The notes under the pieces were generated by a model, which worked only from the letters and a program-made list of their open reading frames with translations, searched no databases and had not been told where the DNA came from. The position numbers were made by a program, and so were the translations under genes. A stretch of 64,000 nt of DNA from Flavobacteriales bacterium (GTDB lineage: Bacteria > Bacteroidota > Bacteroidia > Flavobacteriales_F > PHOS-HE28), in contig JADJTW010000003.1 of NCBI GenBank assembly GCA_016710965.1, positions 186,001 to 250,000 on the forward strand, given 5' to 3'. This document shows, piece after piece, positions 25,087 through 33,147 of this stretch. Position 1 is the stretch's first letter. The number at the start of each line of letters is the position of its first letter.

Positions 25087-25956
25087 TCACCCCAGCACTT
25101 CCTTCACCTTCGCGCCGATCGACGCCGGGCTGTCCACCACGTGGATGCCGCATTCGCGCATCACCTTCTTCTTGGCTTCGGCGCTTTCATCGGCGCCGCT
25201 CACGATGGCACCGGCATGGCCCATGGTGCGGCCTTTGGGGGCGGTGACACCGGCGATGAACCCGATGACCGGTTTCTTGCAATTCGCCTTTATCCAACGT
25301 GCGGCCTGGATCTCCAAGTCTCCGCCGATCTCGCCGATCATCACGATGGCCTTGGTCTCGGGATCGTTCGCGAAGAGCTGAACGGCTTCGAGCGTTGTGG
25401 TGCCGATGATCGGATCGCCACCGATGCCGATGGCGGTAGTGATGCCGAGCCCGGCCTTCACCACTTGATCGGCCGCTTCGTACGTGAGCGTTCCGGATTT
25501 CGAGACGATGCCCACGCTTCCCTTCTTGAACACGAAGCCGGGCATGATCCCCACTTTGCATTCGTCCGCAGTGATCACGCCGGGGCAGTTGGGGCCGATG
25601 AGCACGCAGTCCTTGCCGCGCAGGTATTCGCGTGCCATGACCATGTCCTTCACCGGAATGCCCTCGGTGATGCAAACGATGACCTTGATCCCCGCTTCAG
25701 CGGCTTCCATGATCGCATCGGCCGCGAACGCTGGCGGAACGAAAATGATGCTGACATCAGCGCCCGATCCCTTCACCGCGTCGCTCACGGTCTCGAAGAC
25801 AGGACGGTCCAAGTGCATTTGTCCGCCCTTGCCGGGAGTGACGCCACCCACCACGTTGGTGCCGTATTCGATCATCTGGGTGGCATGAAAGGTTCCTTCA
25901 CTTCCCGTGAAACCCTGCACCAGCACGTTGCTCTGCTTGTTGACGAGTACGCTCAT
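25087..25956 (-). CDS. sucD: Succinate-CoA ligase, alpha subunit
   Basis: ADP/GDP-forming succinyl-CoA synthetase alpha subunit of the TCA cycle; works with SucC (not in this window). The 289-residue protein shows the CoA-binding Rossmann motif VQGFTGSEGTFHATQMIEYGTNVVGGVTPGKGG, the second domain with IGPNCPGVITADECKVGIMPG, and the phosphorylated histidine in TMGHAGAIVSG. The start ATG at 25956 gives the standard MSVLVNK N-terminus; the longer frame to 26454 overlaps the MFS remnant and is not used. The MFS pseudogene lies directly upstream. Confidence 0.95.
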   Translation of the reverse strand: MSVLVNKQSNVLVQGFTGSEGTFHATQMIEYGTNVVGGVTPGKGGQMHLDRPVFETVSDAVKGSGADVSIIFVPPAFAADAIMEAAEAGIKVIVCITEGIPVKDMVMAREYLRGKDCVLIGPNCPGVITADECKVGIMPGFVFKKGSVGIVSKSGTLTYEAADQVVKAGLGITTAIGIGGDPIIGTTTLEAVQLFANDPETKAIVMIGEIGGDLEIQAARWIKANCKKPVIGFIAGVTAPKGRTMGHAGAIVSGADESAEAKKKVMRECGIHVVDSPASIGAKVKEVLG

Positions 25957-26024
25957 GTGAAGATCATTGTCCGTGTTGAGAGTTGTCCGTAGCCCGTCGC
26001 ACACACCTGCAACGGGCGGCGAAA

Positions 26025-27290
26025 CTAAGCCGGGCGGTCCGTGGTGCCAATGATGGGCTTGTAGCCGGTACGCAAGTAGTGATAGACCAACGCGAGCGTT
26101 CCGAGCATGATGGAACCACCGACCCAGAACGGGAGTCCCTTCGCGATGGGATATAACATGCTGGAAAGAACGGGCCCTACCACCCTGCCCAGCGATCCGA
26201 AGCCCATGTTCTGGCCCATCACCTCTCCTTGCTCGTGCGGGCCTGCCTGCCTGCTGAGTATGGAGACCAGGCTCGGGTTCAGGCACGCGTTCCCCACTGA
26301 GAGCATGATCATGGGCACCATGCTGAACAGGACGAAGAGCAGGTCCAGGTCCTAGTGCAGCGCCTGGCCATCGGCACCGATGGGCACCGTTGCCCGGAGG
26401 CCCAGCGGGACAAGGGGATGGCCGCGAGGCCGAGCCCCACGAGCATGGCGCCATTGATCATCATGCGCTTCTCACCCCATAGCCTTTTGGAAAACGCCGA
26501 CCAATGCGCCCTGCGAAATAGCGGACATCACCCCGACGATGGCCATAAGCATGCCCACCTGGTCCACATCCAGGGCGTAGCGGTCCTTCCAGAAGAAGGA
26601 GATGCTCACGTTCATCATGCTGAAGGCGGTGATGTATACGAAGCCGATGATGAAGATGTCGCGGAACCGCAGGTCCTTCAGCGAAGCGAAGGTGCTGGCG
26701 ACCGGTTTGAAATTGATGGTGCGCGCATGGTCCTTCACCTTGAGCGATTCCGGCAATACGAAGAGCACGCCCAACAGGTTGAGCAGGCACAGCGACGTTG
26801 CGAAGTAGCCCACGGACACGATACCGCCGTAGTGGTGGAAGATGTAGCCACCGATCAATGGAGCACTGGCAAAGGCGACGCCCCACGCCGCGCCTACCAC
26901 CAGACCGATACGCTTGGCGCGATCCTTCGGCTCGGAGATATCGCTCACATAGGCCTGGGCGGCGGCGATGTTGCCGGAGCCCATGCCCGTGAGGATCCGC
27001 GAAATGAAGAGCCAGATCACACTGTCCGCATGCGCGAAGACCACGTAGCTCACGGCGCTGATCACCACCGAAGCGATGATGACCGGCCGACGACCGAAGC
27101 GGTCGCTGGCACTGCCCCAGATAGGCGAACAGAGAAAGACAAGAAGGCTGAAGACCGCCGAGGAGAGGATCACCATGAATTCGGTCGCCCCAACGTGCTC
27201 ACCGAAGAAGGGCATCACCGGAATGAAGAGCGTAAAGCCCAGCAGATCGATGAAGATGGTGAACCAGAGGATGACGAGGCGACGGTCCAT
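26025..27290 (-). pseudogene. MFS transporter (multidrug/TetA-like), disrupted
   Basis: Drug-proton antiporter type MFS remnant. The N-terminal part (27290-26475) is intact for 272 residues: helices start DRRLVILWFTIFIDLLGFTLF, with motif A-like WGSASDRFGRRPVIIAS and RILTGMGSGNIAAAQAYVSD. The C-terminal 98 residues (26321-26025) also read well. Between them are three lesions within about 130 bp: an apparent extra G in the ATGGGGTGAG run near 26476 (reading MGEKRMMINGAMLVGLGLAAIPL in another frame), a second frame change near 26420, and an in-frame TAG at 26354-26352 (ALH-stop-DLDLLFVLF). A box TACATTCG lies 11 nt upstream of the ATG. It is either a decayed gene or a local assembly error. Confidence 0.8.
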
Positions 27291-27301
27291 GCAGGGGCGG
27301 G

Positions 27302-27309
27302 CGAATGTA
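27302..27309 (-). promoter_or_regulatory. -7 promoter element TACATTCG for the MFS gene
   Basis: TACATTCG on the minus strand, 11 nt before the ATG at 27290; the promoter seems intact although the gene is broken. Confidence 0.45.
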
Positions 27310-27324
27310 GGCGCCGCTGCCGGT

Positions 27325-28653
27325 TCACTCGTGCGCCACGAACGGAGTGGACACGGCTGTGCCTTTGCGCACGTATGGCCGGATGATGAGCCGGATGGTG
27401 TTCTTCCAGCTGAGGTACTTCCAGCCCCAATTCACCAGGACCATGATGCGGTTGCGGAAGCTTACCAGTTGGATCACATGCACGAACATCCACAGCAACC
27501 AGGCGAGGGTGCCTCCGAAGCTCCGCTTCCCGATGTCCGCAACGGCGCGTCGCCGACCGATCACCGCCATGGAACCCTTGTCCACGAACTTGAACGGCAC
27601 CATCGGCTTGCCTTCAGCGCGGCTCAGCAGGTTGCGAACCAGATGCCTCCCCTGCTGTATGGCCACCGTGGCCACTTGCGGGTGTCCCTTCGGCCATGCC
27701 TCATCACTGTTCATCAGAGCGATGTCTCCCAGGACGTAGATCCCCGGGAAGCCCTTCAATTCATTCGAGCCATCCACTTCGTAGCGGCTGGCACGTTCGT
27801 TCATCGCGCCCTCCAGTCCAGGCACGGGTTGGCCCTTCACCCCGGCGGCCCAGATCACGGTATTGGTCTCCATCACCGAGCCGTCGCTCAGCGTAACGCT
27901 TCCTAGGCCGCAATCGGTCACGCGCAGGTCCAGCTTCACCTCAACGCCCAGTTCGCTCAGGTACCGCAGGGCGTTCGCACTGGCCTTCTCAGAGAAGTTC
28001 TTCAGCACCCGGTCGTTGCTGTCGATGAGCACGATCCGCATCAGATGAGCGTCCATCTCACGGTATTCGTGCTGGAGCACGTTGCGCCTGATCTCGGCCA
28101 GGGCACCAGACAATTCCACACCGGTTGGGCCCGCCCCCACGATGATGAAGTTGAGGTAGCGTCGTTGCTCTTCCTCGCTGCGCAAGTCCACGGCCGCCTC
28201 GAAATCCTGCAGAAGATCGCTGCGGATGTCCAATGCCTGACTGATGCTCTTGAGCTGCATCGCCTCTTGGGCAAGAGCTTCATTCCCGAAGAAGTTGGTG
28301 GTGCTGCCCGTTGCGATCACCAACAGGTCATAGGAATAGGATCCCAGGTTCGTCTCGACCCGCTTCTCGCTGTGAATGACGCGGCGCACCTCGGCCATGC
28401 GAAAGGCCACATTGTGCATGGGACCCACCGTGCGACGAAAGGGATGCGCAATGCTGTCGGCGCCCAGGCTGGCCGTGGCCACCTGGTACAGGAGAGGCTG
28501 GAAACAGTGGTGGTTCTGCTTATCGAGCAGCAAGACCTTGTATGGCTTTCCGGCCAGGCCGCGCACCACTTCCAGTCCTGCGAAGCCTCCACCCACCACG
28601 ATCACGGTTGGGTAAGGCAGTTGATCGTACTCCAGTTTGGCTTTGCTCGGCAT
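27325..28653 (-). CDS. ndh: Type II NADH:quinone oxidoreductase
   Basis: Peripheral single-subunit NADH dehydrogenase (NDH-2) that feeds electrons to quinone without pumping protons. The 442-residue protein has the FAD-binding Rossmann motif VIVVGGGFAGLEVVRGL, the NADH-binding motif FIIVGAGPTGVELSGALAE, and the conserved region NTVIWAAGVKGQPVPGL, followed by IYVLGDIALMN, which binds the isoalloxazine ring. A C-terminal amphipathic tail with FGGTLAWLLWMFVHVIQLV fits membrane attachment. ATG 28653 starts 13 residues before the Rossmann strand and is right after a GATCTTTG box; the longer frame has no support. It is divergent from mnmE. Confidence 0.92.
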   Translation of the reverse strand: MPSKAKLEYDQLPYPTVIVVGGGFAGLEVVRGLAGKPYKVLLLDKQNHHCFQPLLYQVATASLGADSIAHPFRRTVGPMHNVAFRMAEVRRVIHSEKRVETNLGSYSYDLLVIATGSTTNFFGNEALAQEAMQLKSISQALDIRSDLLQDFEAAVDLRSEEEQRRYLNFIIVGAGPTGVELSGALAEIRRNVLQHEYREMDAHLMRIVLIDSNDRVLKNFSEKASANALRYLSELGVEVKLDLRVTDCGLGSVTLSDGSVMETNTVIWAAGVKGQPVPGLEGAMNERASRYEVDGSNELKGFPGIYVLGDIALMNSDEAWPKGHPQVATVAIQQGRHLVRNLLSRAEGKPMVPFKFVDKGSMAVIGRRRAVADIGKRSFGGTLAWLLWMFVHVIQLVSFRNRIMVLVNWGWKYLSWKNTIRLIIRPYVRKGTAVSTPFVAHE

Positions 28654-28659
28654 GGGTGC

Positions 28660-28677
28660 CAAAGATCCGGATCTTTG
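28660..28677. promoter_or_regulatory. Palindromic divergent promoter of ndh and mnmE
   Basis: CAAAGATCCGGATCTTTG is a perfect 18-bp palindrome. Each half is a GATCTTTG -7 element: the minus copy (28667-28660) ends 6 nt before the ndh ATG, and the plus copy (28670-28677) ends 10 nt before the mnmE ATG. The two elements are 2 bp apart. Confidence 0.6.
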
Positions 28678-28687
28678 TCGCCCCTTG

Positions 28688-30040
28688 ATGTACGCACCTG
28701 ACACCATCGCTGCCATTTCCTCGCCTCCTGGCACAGGGGCCATCGCGCTGTTGCGGCTTACGGGTCCGAAGGCGATCTCCACCGCACGGGCCATCGCCTC
28801 ATCGTTGCCCGTGGAACCGGAGGACCGGAAGTCCTATTTCTCCCCCTTGTCGGATGCGGATGGCCCGGTGGATGAGGGATTGGTGTCGGTCTTTCGGGGG
28901 CCGCGCTCCTTCACGGGCGAAGACGTGGTGGAGATCAGCGTGCATGGTTCTCGCTATGTGCAACAACGCCTGCTGGAAGCATTGATCAATGCCGGCGCGC
29001 GCACCGCCTTGCCAGGCGAATTCACGCAGCGCGCCTTCCTCAACGGCAAGCTCGACCTTGCACAGGCGGAGGCCGTGGCGGACCTCATCGCCAGCCAGAG
29101 CGCCGCCCAGCACAAGTTGGCGCTTCACCAATTGCGCGGTGGATATGGGCAACGCATCGATGAGCTCCGGCATCATCTCATCGACTTCAGCGCACTGATC
29201 GAACTGGAGCTCGACTTCAGCGAAGAGGATGTGGAGTTCGCGCGGCGCGATGAGCTGCTCGCACTGATCAACGGGCTGATCTCCGTTTGCAGCGAGCTGA
29301 TCAACAGCTTCCGTTATGGCAACGTGGTGAAGCATGGCGTGCCCGTGGCGATCATCGGCGCGCCCAACAGCGGCAAGAGCACCCTGCTCAACGCCTTGTT
29401 GCAGGAGGACCGCGCCATCGTGAGCGAGATCCCCGGCACCACGCGCGATACGGTGGAAGAGACGATCACCCTGGGTGGGGTGCTGTTCCGGTTCATCGAC
29501 ACGGCGGGGATCCGCGCGACGGAAGACACGATCGAGAAGCTCGGCATCGAGCGCAGCTACAAGAAGGCGCAGGAAGCGAGCATCGTGGTGTTCCTCGGCG
29601 ATGCCAGTGTGCTCAACGAAGAGGCCTTCCAGTCTCAAGCCCGCTTGTTGCGTGAGCACATCGGCAGCGGACCACAGCTCATATCGGTGCTGAACAAGGC
29701 CGACCTGCCCGGCGTGAAGGCCGGGATCAAGCTGATGGCGATCAGCGCCAAGCACGGTACCGGTCTCGCGGAGCTCAAGGACGCGTTCATAGAGCATGTG
29801 CAGGCGCTACAGCAAGGCGAGGGGGACATCGTGGTGACCAACGTGCGGCATGTGGAAGCGCTCGGGCATGCGCGCCAAGCGTTGCATGATGCACGCATCG
29901 CGCTCGTCAACGGCACCGGTGGCGAACTGCTGGCAGCCGACCTTCGCCGCGCACAACATCACCTCGGCGAGATCACCGGCAAGATCACACCGGACGACCT
30001 GCTGGGGAGCATCTTCGGGAAGTTCTGCATAGGAAAGTGA
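28688..30040 (+). CDS. mnmE: tRNA modification GTPase MnmE
   Basis: With MnmG it modifies uridine 34 of tRNAs. The 450-residue protein has all parts: N-terminal tetrahydrofolate-binding domain starting APDTIAAISSPPGTGAIALLRL, central helical domain, inserted G domain with P-loop GAPNSGKST, DTAG (FRFIDTAGIRATED) and NKAD, and the C-terminal FCIGK motif with the functional cysteine. ATG 28688 matches the family N-terminus and follows the GATCTTTG box; a 17-residue upstream extension is rejected. It is convergent-free and is followed by wbqC 25 bp downstream. Confidence 0.96.
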   Translation: MYAPDTIAAISSPPGTGAIALLRLTGPKAISTARAIASSLPVEPEDRKSYFSPLSDADGPVDEGLVSVFRGPRSFTGEDVVEISVHGSRYVQQRLLEALINAGARTALPGEFTQRAFLNGKLDLAQAEAVADLIASQSAAQHKLALHQLRGGYGQRIDELRHHLIDFSALIELELDFSEEDVEFARRDELLALINGLISVCSELINSFRYGNVVKHGVPVAIIGAPNSGKSTLLNALLQEDRAIVSEIPGTTRDTVEETITLGGVLFRFIDTAGIRATEDTIEKLGIERSYKKAQEASIVVFLGDASVLNEEAFQSQARLLREHIGSGPQLISVLNKADLPGVKAGIKLMAISAKHGTGLAELKDAFIEHVQALQQGEGDIVVTNVRHVEALGHARQALHDARIALVNGTGGELLAADLRRAQHHLGEITGKITPDDLLGSIFGKFCIGK

Positions 30041-30065
30041 ACGCACATCCACGTTCGATCGGGCA

Positions 30066-30683
30066 TTGAACTCGCCTCTCCTCTCCTCCTTCTACTTCGG
30101 TAGTGTTGAGCACTACCGCTTGCTTGCGCACCATACGAAGGCGATCATCGACTTGGGCGAGCACTACCAGCGGCAGAGCTACCGCACGCGCACAGGCATC
30201 ATCGGCCCGAACGGAAAGCAGGACCTCAGCGTGCAGGTGGTCCATGACCACGGGAGCAAGATGCATATGAGCGAAGTGCGCGTGAGCTATGCGGAGACCT
30301 GGCCAGCGCAGCACCTCCACGCCATCCGCAGCGCCTACGGGCAAAGTCCTTGGTTCATCCATTATGTCGACGATATCGAAGCAGTGCTGACGAAGAAGCA
30401 CGACCGGCTCTTCGATCTGCAACTTGCCACGATCCATCTGGCCATGAAGTGGCTTGGGCTGAAGACCGAGGTCGGTGTTTCGGACAACTACATTGAGAAG
30501 CTCGATGGGCTGATCGACATCCGCTCCTCTTTCCATCCGAAGAAGCCGTTGCCTGCAGGGGTCGTCCCGGTCCCGCCCTACACGCAGGTATTCGCCGATC
30601 GGCACGGCTTCGTCCCGCGCATGAGCGTGATCGACCTCGTGTTCAATTGCGGTCCGGATGCACGCCGAATACTATCCGCATGA
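30066..30683 (+). CDS. WbqC family protein
   Basis: WbqC-like protein of 205 residues, a family often found next to polysaccharide or glycoprotein genes and proposed to be involved in sugar modification, though no activity is shown here. Recognisable features are SFYFGSVEHYRLLAHHTKAIID at the N-terminus, YRTRTGIIGPNGKQDLSVQV, and AIRSAYGQSPWFIHYVDDIEAVL, all at the expected spacing. The start is TTG at 30066, in line with the loose start usage here. It overlaps the downstream Crp-like gene by ATGA at 30680, so the two are coupled. Confidence 0.8.
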   Translation: MNSPLLSSFYFGSVEHYRLLAHHTKAIIDLGEHYQRQSYRTRTGIIGPNGKQDLSVQVVHDHGSKMHMSEVRVSYAETWPAQHLHAIRSAYGQSPWFIHYVDDIEAVLTKKHDRLFDLQLATIHLAMKWLGLKTEVGVSDNYIEKLDGLIDIRSSFHPKKPLPAGVVPVPPYTQVFADRHGFVPRMSVIDLVFNCGPDARRILSA

Positions 30684-31276
30684 GCGCCGAACAACGATCC
30701 GCCGACCTTGCCGGGATCCGATCCTATCTGGACCATTTCCATGCATTGGAGACTACGGCATGGCACGACCTGACCGATGCCTTGCGCGAACGGCGCTTCG
30801 GAAAAGGTGAAGTGATCACCGGCGTGGGCGACATCCAACGCGATCTGCTTTTCATCCTCGAAGGCGTGCAGTACTCCTACTTCCTGAAGGATGACAAGCC
30901 CTATGTCATGGCCTTCACCTATCCTATCAGCATCAGCGGCATCCCTGAATCCTTCCTGTCGCAACAGCCGAGCACCTACACGTTGGAGACGATCAGTGCC
31001 ACACGCGCACGTGCGCTGCCGCATGCCGACCTCATGCGCCTGTTCGATGCCCATCCCTCCATTGAGCGGCTCCTCCGGAAGATCACCGAAGTGATGCTCA
31101 TCGCTGCCGCGCATGGCCGTTACCGACAGGTCTCCACCAGCGTGGAGGAACGCTTCCAGCAATTCGCACAGCAGAGCGCGCATTTATTCCAACTGGTGCC
31201 GCACAAGCTCATCGCCAGTTACCTCGGTATCCACCCCACCAATTTCAGCAAGTTGTACAACAGCATTCGCATCTGA
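30680..31276 (+). CDS. Crp/Fnr family transcriptional regulator
   Basis: A 198-residue regulator with a cyclic-nucleotide-binding-like domain (about residues 25-115, with GKGEVITGVGDIQRDLLFILEGVQYSYFLK) and a short C-terminal DNA-binding region with LVPHKLIASYLGIHPTNFSKLYNSIR as the winged-helix recognition part. The ligand-binding core lacks the usual cAMP phosphate-binding RSAA/E pattern in a recognisable form, so the ligand is unclear. It starts by ATGA overlap with wbqC. A hairpin CTTGGT-TTTC-ACCAAG lies just after the gene. The next gene downstream, a dehalogenase-like hydrolase, is a possible target. Confidence 0.82.
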   Translation: MSAEQRSADLAGIRSYLDHFHALETTAWHDLTDALRERRFGKGEVITGVGDIQRDLLFILEGVQYSYFLKDDKPYVMAFTYPISISGIPESFLSQQPSTYTLETISATRARALPHADLMRLFDAHPSIERLLRKITEVMLIAAAHGRYRQVSTSVEERFQQFAQQSAHLFQLVPHKLIASYLGIHPTNFSKLYNSIRI

Positions 31277-31329
31277 GGTCTTGGTTTTCACCAAGAATCC
31301 ACGTTCCAGGCCATAGGAGCTTTGACTCC

Positions 31330-32196
31330 ATGATCACCCCACCTGAATGGCTCGACGAATGTGAATTCCCCTTCACGAGCCGGACTTTCGCCCACCCGGA
31401 TGGTGAACTGCACTATGTGGACGAAGGAGAAGGCCCGATCCTGCTCTTCGTGCATGGTACGCCGGACTGGAGCTTCGGATTCCGCCATCCCATGATCGCC
31501 TTCCGCGCGAGCCATCGATGCATCGCCATCGACCATCTCGGCTTCGGCCTGAGCGACAAGCCCGCGCATGGCGACTACACCGTGAAAGCCCATGCTGTCC
31601 GCATGCAGGCATTCATCGAGCATCTTGCACTGAAGGACATCACCCTCGTCGTCACCGATTTCGGTGGCGGCATAGGGTTGCAGCATGCGCTCGAACATCC
31701 TGAGAACGTGAAGGGCATCATCCTCTACAACACGTGGATGTGGCCGCTGAATGACGACGAGCGCTTCGCAGCACCAGCGCGTATCGCACGGTCATGGTTC
31801 GGGCGGCTGCTCTACCTGCGCTTCGGCTTCAGCGTGAACGTGATGATGCCAGGTGCTTACGGAGACAGGCAGAAGCTGACCAAGGCGGTCCACGCGCATT
31901 TCAAGAAGGCTTTGCCTGATGCATCCTCGCGCATGGCCACGCATGCGTTGGCCAGAGAGATCCTGGATGCCGGTCCATTCTGGGGGGAGCAATGGAGGCG
32001 GATCGATCGCCTGAGGGACATCCCCACGTTGATCGGTTGGGGCATGAAGGACAAGCTCCTCCCCCATTATTGCCTCGACCGATGGAAGCAGGCCTTGCCG
32101 CATGCTACGGCCAGGATATTCCCGCAAGCAGGGCATTTCGTGCATGAAGAAGCGCATGAGGAACTCATTCTGGCAATGCGCGCGTTCCTTGCCTGA
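31330..32196 (+). CDS. Haloalkane dehalogenase-like alpha/beta hydrolase
   Basis: Alpha/beta hydrolase of the haloalkane dehalogenase branch, 288 residues. The oxyanion-hole loop HGTPDWSFGFRHP and DHLGFGLSDKP match that group. The nucleophile elbow is VTDFGGGIG, so the nucleophile is aspartate (Asp110), as in dehalogenases, rather than serine. The catalytic histidine is in AGHFVHEEAHEEL near the end. The second halide-stabilising tryptophan next to the nucleophile is replaced by Phe111, so true dehalogenase activity is uncertain and an epoxide-hydrolase or another hydrolytic activity is possible. It follows the Crp-like gene by 53 bp and has its own GAGCTTTG box 5 nt upstream of the ATG. Confidence 0.82.
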   Translation: MITPPEWLDECEFPFTSRTFAHPDGELHYVDEGEGPILLFVHGTPDWSFGFRHPMIAFRASHRCIAIDHLGFGLSDKPAHGDYTVKAHAVRMQAFIEHLALKDITLVVTDFGGGIGLQHALEHPENVKGIILYNTWMWPLNDDERFAAPARIARSWFGRLLYLRFGFSVNVMMPGAYGDRQKLTKAVHAHFKKALPDASSRMATHALAREILDAGPFWGEQWRRIDRLRDIPTLIGWGMKDKLLPHYCLDRWKQALPHATARIFPQAGHFVHEEAHEELILAMRAFLA

Positions 32197-32207
32197 GGAG
32201 AGCGGGC

Positions 32208-32215
32208 TACATTGC
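32208..32215 (+). promoter_or_regulatory. Possible -7 element TACATTGC
   Basis: TACATTGC resembles TAnnTTTG with the last two bases changed, and lies 7 nt before the ATG at 32223. Confidence 0.35.
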
Positions 32216-32222
32216 GGGCCCC

Positions 32223-33065
32223 ATGATCAAGCGCCTTCTTCTTCTGGTGCCTGCTCTGTCGATAGGAGCTGGAATTTGCGCGCAGTCATCTCCACAGAAA
32301 GGCCGTATCGAACTGCTCTGGGGCTGGAACCGGGATACCTACTCGACCTCTGATATCCGATTCAATGGAACCGGATATGATTTCATTCTCTACGATGTAA
32401 GGGCGGTGGATCGTCCGATGGACCCCGCGCTGGAGTACCTGAGCCCCACCAAGCTCACCTTGCCGCAAACCAACCTGCGCATCAACTGGTGTGTAGCCGA
32501 ACACTACGCGATCGGTCTCGGTTTCGACCACATGAAGTACGTGATGGTGCAGGACCAGACGGTGCGCGTTAGCGGTACTCTGCCGCCGGAAGCCCCGCGG
32601 CCGATCGAGATGGATGGCGAGCAGCGGGCCACGCTCACCAAGGATATGCTCACGTACGAGCACACCGATGGCCTCAACTACGTGCATGCTCGAGGCGAGC
32701 GACGGGATCGGTTGATGCATATCACCATCTTACGGCTGGACATCATGTCGAACGTCGGCGCATCGGCAGGCGTGCTGGTGCCTCGCACCGCGTGCCGCCT
32801 GCCGGGCAAGCCGCTCAACGACGACTACCACCTTTCCGGGTTCGGGCTGGGAATGCATGCCGGACTGCGCTTCGTCTTCCTCGACCGCATCGTGCTTTCC
32901 GGCGAATTCGATGGCGGACGCATCATGCTTCCCGACGTGCGCACTTCCGCAGACCGCTCCGATCGCGCATCGCAATCGTTCTGGTTCTTCGAGGGAGCAG
33001 CCATGTTCGGCGCGTCGTTCAACCTGCCCTGCGGAAATCGCGGGAAGAGTGCGGTGGAGCGGTAG
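32223..33065 (+). CDS. Hypothetical exported protein, likely outer-membrane barrel
   Basis: I do not recognise this 280-residue protein. It has a clear signal peptide (MIKRLLLLVPALSIGAGICAQ). The rest contains alternating hydrophobic/aromatic strands such as KGRIELLWGWNRDTY, LRINWCVAEHYAIGLGFDHMKYVMV, GFGLGMHAGLRFVFLDRIVLSGEF and a C-terminal strand ending FGASFNL, which suggests an outer-membrane beta-barrel of the kind common in Bacteroidota. Its place between the hydrolase gene and the convergent carboxypeptidase-regulatory gene says little about its role. Only four to six candidate strands are obvious, so a periplasmic beta protein is an alternative. Confidence 0.6.
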   Translation: MIKRLLLLVPALSIGAGICAQSSPQKGRIELLWGWNRDTYSTSDIRFNGTGYDFILYDVRAVDRPMDPALEYLSPTKLTLPQTNLRINWCVAEHYAIGLGFDHMKYVMVQDQTVRVSGTLPPEAPRPIEMDGEQRATLTKDMLTYEHTDGLNYVHARGERRDRLMHITILRLDIMSNVGASAGVLVPRTACRLPGKPLNDDYHLSGFGLGMHAGLRFVFLDRIVLSGEFDGGRIMLPDVRTSADRSDRASQSFWFFEGAAMFGASFNLPCGNRGKSAVER

Positions 33066-33147
33066 AACCCCGAACCTCCGCTAACCAGGCACTGCGCAGC
33101 TTCCGGGTTCGCCTCCCTGCGGGATGCCTTTTTCTGCCAACTGATTA

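Noticed and set aside
25957..26454. N-terminal extension of SucD
   Set aside because: The extension reads through the MFS remnant in another frame; SucD begins at MSVLVNK like its homologs.
31280..31295. Hairpin CTTGGT-TTTC-ACCAAG as a terminator of the Crp-like gene
   Set aside because: The stem is only 6 bp, AT-containing, and no T-run follows, so it is too weak to call.
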